Origin: Paraglomus occultum
Lineage: Eukaryota > Glomeromycota > Glomeromycetes > Paraglomerales > Paraglomeraceae
Direction of reading: 5' to 3'
Assembly: GCA_910592205.1 (NCBI GenBank)
Contig: CAJVPJ010000007.1
Span: 1-64,000, forward strand
DNA: 64,000 nt
Positions 50,801-61,078 of the stretch are shown here, piece by piece. Under the pieces are notes generated by a model, which worked only from the letters and a program-made list of their open reading frames with translations, made no database searches and was not told the origin of the DNA. How positions within the stretch are numbered: the first letter of the stretch is position 1; every line of letters begins with the position of its first letter. A program made the translations under genes and the position numbers.

Positions 50801-53800
50801 TCGTCATAGAAAGATTCAAGATTACACTCACAAAGGAACAAGAAGTCAGTTTACAAACATCAGGTAATTATAATGAGATTGACTAGAAGGAACTGGTTAC
50901 GAAAGTTTTAAACCGGCATCTTGTTCGACACTAACAAACATTTCGTATATAGTGACCACGAAGACTATTGTTACGCGCAAAATAATCACTAGCCGAACTG
51001 TTAGACGTTTCTTCGTGCATCAATCAGAATCCGGTGCATTCTCGCTTGATGAAAAGACCGCTGCCTTTTATGGATTCGAAACATCGGAAGAATTTTCTGC
51101 AAGCTTGAAAAAACACTTTGTCAGCGAGCGTGTGAAGAAAGTTGACAATCAAGTCTGGATAACCGCGGTTACTTTGTGGTACTGGAGACTCGTGGCCGTC
51201 GATTACAAACACGATTGGCTTGATCGCTACGACCTAGCATATGCATGGCTGAAACTTCATTTACATAACGACGCTCAGTTGGAAAAAGAAATTCTCGAAA
51301 GTGCTAAGAAGTTTGTCGTTGAAAGATATAAAGTCGAGAAGGAGGTATTCACTATTGACGAAAGCTTTGTCAGTGCCCAAAAGGAAAAAGAAGAAGTACT
51401 CGAAAAAGTGCGGATAGAAGAAGAAAAGAGACTTGCAACGATCAAGATTGGTAAGCCGTTAAGTAATTTATGTAAATATGGTACATACGGAACTTTTCAC
51501 TCATCATTTGCTCTACTATGCAGATACATCGGTTAAGGTTACACGCGCTCAAATCAACAAGACCATCGTTCTCAAACATATCACACATTATCATAAAGAC
51601 GGCTACGTCAATATTAGTAACGAGTTCGCCAAACTCTTCACGTTCGATTCGACACACTCGTTCGAAGCAAGTCTTCGGGGCCACTTCAAGTCTGAGCGGG
51701 TTTCCAAGCTTGACATTCGCATTATAAGCACAGCAGTATCATTGTGGTATCTACGCCTCGTGGCCGTGGACCATCGTGTAGAATGGGAATCATGTTACAG
51801 ACGATCTCATGCTTGGTTGTCTGCTCAAATCAAAAATATTGAACTTGAAAAAGAAATCCATGAGTTCGCGAAAACTTACATTATCGAGAGATATCATGTC
51901 GACGAGGAATCTATTAAACTCGATTATTCGTTTGAAGGTATTTTTTTTTCTTCCTCTTTTTCTTTTTGTTTTGCTGAAGAGTTTTTATAATATTTTTGTT
52001 CGTAAGCTAACATGTTTCATATTCACAAAGAAACATTGAAGACATCTGGCGGCGGGATTTTTGGTTATTTTGCTAGAAGTATATCCGGTGGGAAGACAGT
52101 CGAAGAGAAGAAAACTGAAGTAACTGAAGTGAAGAAGAAAACCGAAGAGAAGAAGACCGAAGAGAAGAAGACCGAAGAGAAGAAGACCGAAGAGAAGAAG
52201 ACCGAAGAGAAGAAAGTTGAAGTAACTGAGAAAATTGAAGTGAAGGAGAAAATTGAAGAGAAGACGAAAATATCGGTCACTACTATCACAAGGAAGAATA
52301 TAACAAAGGCTCATATTGATACGACCTTCAAACACCAGCATAAAACTGGCTTTTTCATAATCAACAAAGAACTTGCCGTATCTCTTGGATTCAGTAGCGA
52401 AGTAGAACTCCGCACAGCAATTACGACGTTCGTGCAAAAACATGCCAAAGGCAAAGCTTCTTACATCGACACCAACGTCTGGGTTACCGCTTTTGTTCTC
52501 CACTATTATCGCTTGGTTGCAGTTGATCACCGCGCCCATTGGCAGTCCCAATATGAAATTTCGTATAGATGGCTGATTACCCAGTTCAAGTTTACAGAAT
52601 CAATTGAAACAGAAGTGTTCTCGGTCATGAAATCATTCACAAAAGAGCGATACAGAGTCGACGAGGAAGTATTGAAAATTGATGCTCAATTCGAAGAATC
52701 TTTCAAGGAGAAGAAGAAACTCATTCAATCTGGTAAAGCAACCACAGTTATACAAGGCTCAGCAGGTGTGTATAATGCATATGTATGAAGTAGTTTATGC
52801 GTGCCTTAGAAATACTGACTCTAACTAAATCTATCGCAGCTCTTAAACTTCTTGGACTACTCCGTCTACACATTGATAGCGCGAAGAACGTCAGAAACGC
52901 CGATTCTTGGTTTGGTGGTGGTGCCTCTGATCCATATGTGAAAGTTATTGATTTAGCCACTGGATTGGAGTACGCGGAAACTAAAGTTGTCTACAATACG
53001 ACGAACCCTGTCTGGAACCAAGTCTTTTACATTCCCATATACGACGCTAGCAAGAAACTGAATCTCGTAGTCAACGATTACAATGCCTTCTTCAAAGATG
53101 TCTTGTTGGGTTCGTACACTCTTGATCTTAAAGAGTTGATCAAAATCAAAGCTGATAAAACAATTGAGGGCAAACACTTAGAGAAAGCTGTTGATCTGAG
53201 ATACAAAGGTGCCACCAAGGGAAAACTTCAACTTGCCGCACAATTCATTTCCTTCAGCAGCGATTTCAAAGAAACCAAGAAATTAGACGTTACGTCAGTC
53301 AGCATAAGCCATCTTTATCTTATCGTTACGCTACAACGCCAGAACGGATCATTTGAACTCGATAACCGATTGGCTGTTCTGTTTAACTACTCAACTGTCG
53401 ATGAACTAGTGCTTTCATTCCATTCTACAGTCGCATCTGACAATAAACTCAAATCGCTTGACAAGTCTATCATACTCTCAGTCTTTATTTCTTCGTTCCT
53501 CAAAACTCTTTTGTGGAAACACAGAAGTGAATGGCTAGCCTTCCATGCCAAGACTGAAACGTGGATCAGTGAATCAATCAACGACGTGGAAGTTGAAGAA
53601 CGAGTATACGCAGCAGTGAACAGCTACGTTATCAAGCATTACAGTATTACTAAATGGGAAAGCGACGAACACAAGCGCATTTGTGGCGTTGTAGTTGAGA
53701 CGAAATCAGGAACGAAATCAGAGACGAAATCAGAGACGAAAACAAAGACAACCATTATCACTCATCGCACTATCACCATTCATCACGTCCGCCGTATTAT

Positions 53801-56800
53801 TTCTTATCAAAGCGAATCAGGTTCATACAAGCTCGACACTCATCTTGCAGGATCTCTTGGATTCGAGTCAATCGAAGTAGCGCAAAAAGAAATACAGGCC
53901 CATTTCTCATCCCATTCCAAAGTTGCCAAACTCGACGTCCATGTCTACAGCACGGCGATTCTTCTCTGGTACTTCCGGTACACCATGGTCGATCACAGAG
54001 ACAAGTGGGCGATTGCGTACAAGAAGTCATCCGCCTGGCTGAGTGCACAAATCAACAATAAAGAAGTTGAGCAAGAACTTCTCGAAGCAGCAAGAGTATT
54101 CGTCGTCAAACGCTACGAGGTCGATGAAGAGATTTTGGAGAAGGACGAATCGTTTAAGGCAACACTGAAAATCACCAACGAGACAGTGTCCGAGGAAGTT
54201 AAGAAGCAACTTGAAATTGACGAAGTCGAGGAAACCGTCGTTGCAGATGTTGTTAACGAAGTTGTAGTCGGTGTCGTTAAAATCAAAATTGACCGAGCAA
54301 AGGATCTTCTTTCGGGTGGATTTTTCCAGACGACTGATCCCTATGTCCGTATTCTTGACGCTGCATCTAAAGAGATTGCTAGAACGAAAGTTGTTGCGAA
54401 AACAAAAAATCCTGTCTGGGAAGAAGTCCACTTTGTCTCAGTTCACGGCGAAAAGGACAAAATTACTCTGGAAATTCTTGACGAAAATCTCTTCGTTGAC
54501 GATACTCCCCTTGGACACTACGTCTTACATCTATGCGAATTGATTAAACGCAATGCGGACGGCACATACAGTAGCGGAAAGCGTTTGGACAAATGGGAAA
54601 AGGTTACACGTCCTGATGGAAAAGGTACAAAGGGTGAGATTCACATTGAAGCCCAATTCTCTCCTACCAAGCTGTCAATCGATGAGCACTTCGTCTTCAG
54701 CAAAGACAATGTCGATATCAGTCACTTATACACACTTATCAGTTGGAGACTCAGTGTTGGCTCATTCGAAGCTACCGACAATTTAGCCCGATACTTTAAC
54801 TTCAAGACTCATCTAGAATTAATTGAGGCCTTTAAGACGCACGTTGGTCAAAACAAACAATTATTATCTTTGGACTTGTCTGTCTGGTCTACAGTTTTGA
54901 CTATTACATATGTTAAATTGCTTCACTGGAAATTCCGAGACGAATGGGCACTTATTATCAACAACTCGGAACAATGGGTTAGCTCTCAAGTATACGACGT
55001 CGAGGTAGAAGATCTTTTATATGAACATGCAAGGAAGTTCGTCATAGAAAGATTCAAGATTACACTCACAAAGGAACAAGAAGTCAGTTTACAAACATCA
55101 GGTAATTATAATGAGATTGACTAGAAGGAACTGGTTACGAAAGTTTTAAACCGGCATCTTGTTCGACACTAACAAACATTTCGTATATAGTGACCACGAA
55201 GACTATTGTTACGCGCAAAATAATCACTAGCCGAACTGTTAGACGTTTCTTCGTGCATCAATCAGAATCCGGTGCATTCTCGCTTGATGAAAAGACCGCT
55301 GCCTTTTATGGATTCGAAACATCGGAAGAATTTTCTGCAAGCTTGAAAAAACACTTTGTCAGCGAGCGTGTGAAGAAAGTTGACAATCAAGTCTGGATAA
55401 CCGCGGTTACTTTGTGGTACTGGAGACTCGTGGCCGTCGATTACAAACACGATTGGCTTGATCGCTACGACCTAGCATATGCATGGCTGAAACTTCATTT
55501 ACATAACGACGCTCAGTTGGAAAAAGAAATTCTCGAAAGTGCTAAGAAGTTTGTCGTTGAAAGATATAAAGTCGAGAAGGAGGTATTCACTATTGACGAA
55601 AGCTTTGTCAGTGCCCAAAAGGAAAAAGAAGAAGTACTCGAAAAAGTGCGGATAGAAGAAGAAAAGAGACTTGCAACGATCAAGATTGGTAAGCCGTTAA
55701 GTAATTTATGTAAATATGGTACATACGGAACTTTTCACTCATCATTTGCTCTACTATGCAGATACATCGGTTAAGGTTACACGCGCTCAAATCAACAAGA
55801 CCATCGTTCTCAAACATATCACACATTATCATAAAGACGGCTACGTCAATATTAGTAACGAGTTCGCCAAACTCTTCACGTTCGATTCGACACACTCGTT
55901 CGAAGCAAGTCTTCGGGGCCACTTCAAGTCTGAGCGGGTTTCCAAGCTTGACATTCGCATTATAAGCACAGCAGTATCATTGTGGTATCTACGCCTCGTG
56001 GCCGTGGACCATCGTGTAGAATGGGAATCATGTTACAGACGATCTCATGCTTGGTTGTCTGCTCAAATCAAAGATACCGAACTTGAAAAAGAAATTCATG
56101 AATTCGCGAAAACTTACATTATCGAGAGATATCATGTCGACAAGGAATCTATTAAACTCGACTATTCGTTTGAAGGTATTTATGTTCTTTTTCAGTTTTG
56201 TAAAAAATCTATAAGAATGTGTTATATTAACCTTTTTCGGCTTCATAAAGTCGATTTTCAAGCCGGTAGAACAAAGACGATCGAATCAACCGGTACTTCT
56301 AAGAAAATCAAATCAGGCGCGGTTGAAGAAGAGGAAGTGATTGTTAAGACGACTAAAGTTACCGGATCGCATGTCAAACCTGCTGAAACTAAGACAGAAA
56401 CTCATAGCGAAACCGTTGTAGAAAAGGTTGAAAAAGGAGGGCATGGCGAAAGGTCCTCGCACAGCGGAAGTCATTCAGGAGGCCAAGCGACTGTCGAAAC
56501 AAAGACCAAAACAACCGTATCAGTGCATAAGGTTCCCGAGACTACTACTAAAGTTACCGGGTCGCATGTCAAACCCGCTGAAACCAAGACAGAGACTCAT
56601 AGCGAAACCGTTGTAGAAAAGGTTGAAGTAATTGAAAAAGGAGGGCACGGCGGAAGTCACTCAGGAGGCCAAGCGACTGTCGAAACGAAGACCAAAACAG
56701 CAACCGTATCAGTACATAAGGTTCCCGAGACTACTACTAAAGTTACCGGGTCGCATGTCAAACCCGCCGAAACCAAGACTGAGACACATAGCGAAACCGT

Positions 56801-57812
56801 TGTAGAAAAGGTTGAAGTAATTGAAAAAGAAGGGCATGGCTCGCACGGCGGAAGTCACTCAGGAGGCCAAGCGACTGTCGAGACAAAGACCAAAACAGCA
56901 ACCGTATCAGTGCATAAGGTTCCCGAGACTACTACTAAAGTTACCGGATCGCATGTCAAACCCGCTGAAACCAAGACAGAGACTCATAGCGAAACCGTTG
57001 TAGAAAAGGTTGAAGTAATTGAAAAAGAAGGGCATGGCGAAAGGTCCTCGCACGGCGGAAGTCATTCAGGAGGCCAAGCGACTGTCGAAACAAAGACCAA
57101 AACAGCAACCGTATCAGTGCATAAGGTTCCCGAGACTACTACTAAAGTTACCGGGTCGCATGTTAAGCCTATTAAGGAAATCAAAGCAGGCGTCGTTGAA
57201 GAAGAGGAAGTGGTTGTTAAGACGACTAAAGTTACCGGGTCGCATGTCACGCCTACAGAAACTAAGACGGATACTCGTAGCGAAACCGTCGTAGAGGAGG
57301 TCGAAGTAGTTAGTAAACCTTCGGGTAAAGTAACTGTTGAAACTCACGGCAAAGCGACAAGCTCATCAGCGGTGGGAGGCAGCATTGAATCAACAGGCTC
57401 GTCTACAAAAGTTACTGTCACTAAAAAACCTGCTGAAAAAACAACGACTACTACCTCTGACGGAACCGTGGTCACCACGGTCGAAGAAGTTATAGTTACT
57501 GAAGAAGTAACCACAACGACGGAGGAAGGACATCTTGATTCTGAATTGATTGTTTCCGGCGCAGCCTATCAAGCACTCCGTAAGTTTAAATGCCAACGCA
57601 ACAAAGTCAAGACAACTAGTGCATATGATAAGACGGAAGCAGTTGAGAAAGTTTCGGTGTATGCTAAAGCGGAAGTTGACAAACTCGTTGCTAAGAATGA
57701 GACCCATAATAAAGAAGAAGTCTCGAACCGAGCAGTTCGTGTTGCCCGATTCCTTCTTGAGAATTATTATGATGATGTAGATGACTGCAAATGCTTTGAA
57801 AAAGAGAAGTAG
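41861..57812 (+). CDS. Giant multi-C2 protein with ricin-type beta-trefoil and ~19 helical modules (18 exons)
   Basis: Exons: 41861-42128, 42613-42858, 42949-43026, 43112-43382, 43473-43945, 44031-44525, 44622-46829, 46916-47395, 47485-47901, 47973-48527, 48602-50863, 50953-51450, 51524-51937, 52031-52765, 52840-55101, 55191-55688, 55762-56175, 56263-57812. Every border is GT..AG and the frame stays open for about 4,707 residues. Residues ~10-165 are a ricin-B-like trefoil (QLW and QRW motifs). Seven C2 domains start near 172, 617, 1067, 1831, 2300, 3134 and 3605, with SDPYV and D-N-D loop residues suited to Ca2+/phospholipid binding. About nineteen ~135-residue helical modules share VWVTAVTLWYLRLVAVDHR, then W...Y..WL and FVIERYxVD. 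The tail (from ~4192) is repetitive. No transmembrane segment or signal peptide is seen, so a cytosolic, membrane-associated scaffold is my inference. The module vaguely recalls the helical region of VIT/VWA proteins. Several smaller genes is the alternative, but matching phases argue against it. Confidence 0.85.
41888..42850 (+). other. Ricin-type beta-trefoil domain, exons 1-2 of the giant gene
   Basis: The first two exons encode one trefoil-like domain: GDFYIKS, NLVIDIERGG, SNQLWRYDNGWLVNKNSNN, VLEVEAG, then NNQRWILTKEGHIALQQNPQ and LVLEIKG. The Q-x-W pattern and the repeated G-x-I/L-x-N...LD/E-V strands are characteristic of the fold. Such domains usually bind carbohydrate, but here the fused C2 domains and lack of signal peptide suggest an internal ligand. 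The 484 bp first intron (42129-42612) splits the domain and is the longest in the gene. Confidence 0.75.
48072..51834 (+). repeat. Tandem duplication, copy 1 (~3.76 kb)
   Basis: This block recurs 4,238 bp downstream with no difference that I could find, including three introns and all shadow frames on both strands. It covers most of exon 10, all of exons 11 and 12 and most of exon 13 of the giant gene. Flanking sequence continues as diverged homology on both sides: three differences in the 31 bases from 48041 to 48071, and scattered ones after 51834. Confidence 0.92.
52141..52215 (+). repeat. Five 15-bp units encoding TEEKK repeats
   Basis: ACCGAAGAGAAGAAG is repeated five times in tandem in exon 14. 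It adds a highly charged helical linker between module 13 and module 14 of the giant protein. The corresponding place in exon 10 lacks it. Confidence 0.92.
52310..56072 (+). repeat. Tandem duplication, copy 2 (~3.76 kb)
   Basis: Partner of the block at 48072-51834, offset by 4,238 bp. It covers exons 14 (3' part), 15, 16 and 17 (5' part). The sequence just upstream differs from copy 1: exon 14 begins with a unique Lys/Glu-rich leader carrying KKTEE repeats. This shows that the copies are genuinely distinct loci in the assembly, not one read twice end to end. Confidence 0.92.
56345..57300 (+). repeat. Tail repeats encoding TTKVTGSHVKPAETKTETHS units
   Basis: Exon 18 carries four near-complete tandem units plus partial ones. 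Successive unit starts (GTTCCCGAG at 56532, 56721, 56919 and 57126) are 189, 198 and 207 bp apart, that is 63, 66 and 69 residues, differing by small in-frame insertions in a Gly/His/Ser linker (GHGERSSHGGSHSGG). The product is Thr/Lys/Glu/His-rich, with alternating beta-type residues. The same DNA is open in a second frame (RLSRQRPKQQPYQ), which is a shadow. Confidence 0.9.
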
Positions 57813-58189
57813 AATTAGTCCGTACTTATTAGTGATTAGGAATCGAGTTTTAGTCGCTTTAGAAGCAAATTATTTAGCGATTGAGTAGTAGCTTTTATCA
57901 TTTATTAAACATGGAATAACCGAATACGTTAACATATATATAATAAACAAGCATATTTTTACGACAAAAATGTTAATTGTGTGTCATTCAAGTTTATCAC
58001 TTGCATATGGGGATAGCCAAAAAGCCTATTCTTTCTTGACGCGTTCTTATGTCTATGATACGTTTATAAAGGCCTTTCCAAGTGATCGCTCCAACTATAT
58101 TCAGAGCGATGATACAATGATTACAACAAATAGGCTTTGAATTATACCGTACCCTTGAAATTGAATCCAGCATGAATCAAGAGAGTTAA
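57813..58189. other. 3' flank of the giant gene
   Basis: AT-rich, with AATAAAC-type polyadenylation candidates near 57940. No gene seen. Confidence 0.55.
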
Positions 58190-58500
58190 TCATATCGTAT
58201 CCCATAAAGGTTCAAGTTCCAAAATCAGGCCAAAACCTGACCCTCTGTTAACAATTTGAATGATGTTCCCGCCCATTTCGCGTCTCGGACCATCTACACC
58301 ACGCACGAAAAGTCTTAGAAGCACCCAATTTGCCATCGTGCAGCGCACTCGATAACCTTGCAACACTTGTACTCTCTTATCTTCTTGTCCTTGATTGGAT
58401 CTTTTTTTTGTTCTTGAGAACCATATGTGATGTTTTGAATTTAGGTAGCATAATTCTAACATAACCATCGGGTAAGCTGGTGATGGCATTCATCTATTAA
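58190..58500 (-). pseudogene. Possible decayed coding fragment
   Basis: A minus-strand frame of 99 codons is open (MPSPAYPMVMLELCYLNSKH start). A second minus-strand frame of the same DNA looks more protein-like at its beginning (ITSLPDGYVRIMLPKFKTSH), and a third looks so further on (DPIKDKKIREYKCCKVIEC). Coding character moving between frames suggests a shifted, dead gene. No family recognised. Confidence 0.25.
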
Positions 58501-58691
58501 ATTACTAATTCATTGTATGATTCGCAGCATCTTTTTTCCCAATCGAAATCTTTCTCTTGTTTTTCTAAGATTTGTAAAATTTATGAACAGTTTGAATACT
58601 TTGTTAATATCACCGTTACCCCTTCCCCCCCACTCCATTAATTGACCATCGGGTTGATGATACCTTTAGGAACCCGTATTCTCCTCTGTTC

Positions 58692-59096
58692 CTATTTTAA
58701 TCCCTGGTAGCGCTTGCTCATGTCAGTGATCCCGTCGTCCTGCAACATCTCAAGGACTTTATTGTACAATTCCCATCTTCGGGCGTTAGCTAAATCCGTA
58801 TCTTTCGTGTTTTCAATCTCTCTACGGCGTTTTTGATTCTCGGCTGATCTGAGCCCATTGTAACGATCGATAATAAGTCCTTCAGCAAGCTCACCAAATT
58901 CGGTGTCATCAACGTTGATGTTGAACTGAGTACCACGACCTTTGTATCGTGCTTAACAAAGATCCATTCAAAAGCGAAGCGACAAAGCCGATCGTCTGTT
59001 ACCATCTGGTGTTTTGATGCTCAATATCTTTTCTTGGCTTCAGATGAAATTCTCGGCCTTCTTGTGCTCTTTTACTTTGGTACTTAGCGTTGACAT
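58692..59096 (-). pseudogene. Broken gene of unknown family
   Basis: From an ATG at 59096 one minus-strand frame runs to a TAG at 58692-58694, but three stop codons interrupt its first third. The last 87 codons are clean and strongly protein-like: GRGTQFNINVDDTEFGELAE, then IIDRYNGLRSAENQKRRREI and WELYNKVLEMLQDDGITDMS. An overlapping frame in the 5' part also looks coding (QEGREFHLKPRKDIEHQN), so a frameshift plus stops, or an unusually short 51 bp intron, could be involved. No known domain is recognised. A dead duplicate or retroelement-borne gene is more likely than a live one. Confidence 0.35.
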
Positions 59097-61078
59097 TATC
59101 TTATTCAAACATGTAAAATAGAACTTATTTTATACTTTAACTTGACAAAGAATGTTAAATCATTGATTATCTGACTATTAATGACAAATAATAAAAATAC
59201 TTATCATTATCATTGTTAAAACTAACAATCAGAAAACATAGTATATTCAATTAATTTGTTTTATCTGCACGCATATAAAGTGAATACGTGAGTCATTCAC
59301 TTCACTCAAAAGTAAAAAAACAAAACGGATAATTTTCGAAAATATTCTTCACGGCTGTTTATTTCGGTTTCCCATCACTATAAACACGCGATATTTGTAA
59401 TTTAATCACTTGTTCATATTTGTGCTACCTTTAGTATTAGGGTTAAATCATATTAATTTAGAATGACATACAGTTTTTATCGGTTTGTTCTTTTCGTGCA
59501 TGTTCTTCTCCTTTGGACTGCAACTACTTTTCTTTATCGGCGATTATAATAATGGAATAATAACGCTAACTAATGGCGTTTTCAAGGCTGATAAGAACCT
59601 TAATTATTTCGATAGTCAAATACTAATGCAAAATTGTCAGCGTAACTTTTTTTACTATACTTGGATGGGTAATGACGACTGTGTTTTTCCATTATCAGCA
59701 TCAATTATTGTCATTAACAATTGGTCGTTTATTTTTTGGAATGCCGAGTCTGAGATATGCATTGATTATAAAGAAAATATTTCATAAAGATAATCCGCTG
59801 TGAATTGACAATATTCATTGTTCGCCGCAATACCCTTTTTACCTTACATTTGTTTATAATTTTTCCATAAAATATGCAACGTGTCTGGGAAATATTTAAT
59901 CTACGAAAATTTTCTTAAAATCTTAATCGATGCGCGTGTAGCTGTAGACTTGTTGTTATCAATCGTTCAAATACAAAGCATGCAGTTAGATAAAGCTTTT
60001 ACTTGCGTAATGCCAGTATACAAAAAAGGCTCCTATAATTAATGCTTTTTTTGGAATGTGTACTGTCATAGACTTTAGAGCACAGCTCGCCTCCTTAAAC
60101 AACCATAGCGGGTAAAATTTACATGTTTTCAAATATTTCATGTATTTTGTATAAGGCAACATCTATGTTTGTGCCAATACTAAAAATGAAAATACGCTTA
60201 TTTGAAATGCCGAGTTTCCTAAATTTATATAAGTTTGTTTTAGTAATCTAAATTAATCGAAGCGTGTCGATGAACCCTACGCCACAATCACTACAAAGTT
60301 ATTTTCGAACTTAAATTTAAATCCGGCCTGTTGATGTCAATCTATTAAGTTTGGCATATTGTTATTAAGCAAAAACTTGACAATTTGCTGTCATATTTAG
60401 AACCGTTGTCTGTTGAAGGTGCACAATAATATCCGTCGATTTGCATATTGTTGCCGAGTATAGTAATGATTTTCATCTAATTCGATTACACATATCAAGA
60501 AACGCGTCGAAAACCAAAAAAATTTTACGCAAATGTGGAAAATTGATTTTGTATGTTTATATTTGTTGGATGTTTGGATAGTTTCTGGAGAAAGATTTAT
60601 TCATTCGTCACTGTAACAAAAATTATTATAGACTTACTAATTATCATTCTATTGTAAAACTAAAGGGCCATTTTCATTTAAAGTTGAGCGTTTTCCAAAT
60701 TTTATCTTAAAAGTGGTGTATGAAGACTGCAAACGCGAGGGACTAGGAAGTTAACACAAATTTTGCTTACGGTTAGGGCAGAAACTATTTCAGACGAACA
60801 AGACGTATGGTTATACTGTAAATAATATTTCTTTATTATTTTTTCTAGACAAGTAAATACCATTATTCCTGATCTTGCCGATCACTCTAATCTTGTAGTT
60901 CGCGTGGCCAAATATTTGGTTCATACCCTCCCTACACATTGTAGCACTACTATCTATAAATTTTGTTGTCCCTGCTGTTAAATCGTTACGACATTCATAC
61001 ACCTCGTTTACTAGTCATCCTCATCATATCCATATATCCATCCTACGGAAATGGCTTTATTGGACCATGTGATAATAC
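59097..61078. other. Intergenic, one doubtful small ORF
   Basis: AT-rich. A 95-codon ATG frame at 59500-59787 begins with a hydrophobic stretch (MFFSFGLQLLFFIGDYNNG) and continues with a Cys- and aromatic-rich sequence (FFYYTWMGNDDCVFPLSASI). It could be a small secreted protein, but there is no independent support. The 3' end of the MATE gene may extend into this stretch (its minus-strand GTGAGT near 61080-61085 resembles a donor). Confidence 0.35.

Noticed and set aside
43003-51990. Many separate C2-domain genes in a cluster
   Set aside because: Each long frame ends within a few codons of a GT donor and resumes after an AG acceptor in the same phase, with domain continuity across the joins and no promoter-like gaps; one gene is simpler.
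56428-57294. Basic RLSRQRPKQQPYQ-type frames and minus-strand frames in the tail repeats
   Set aside because: Second-frame shadows of the tandem repeat; the giant gene's own frame is continuous to a stop at 57812.
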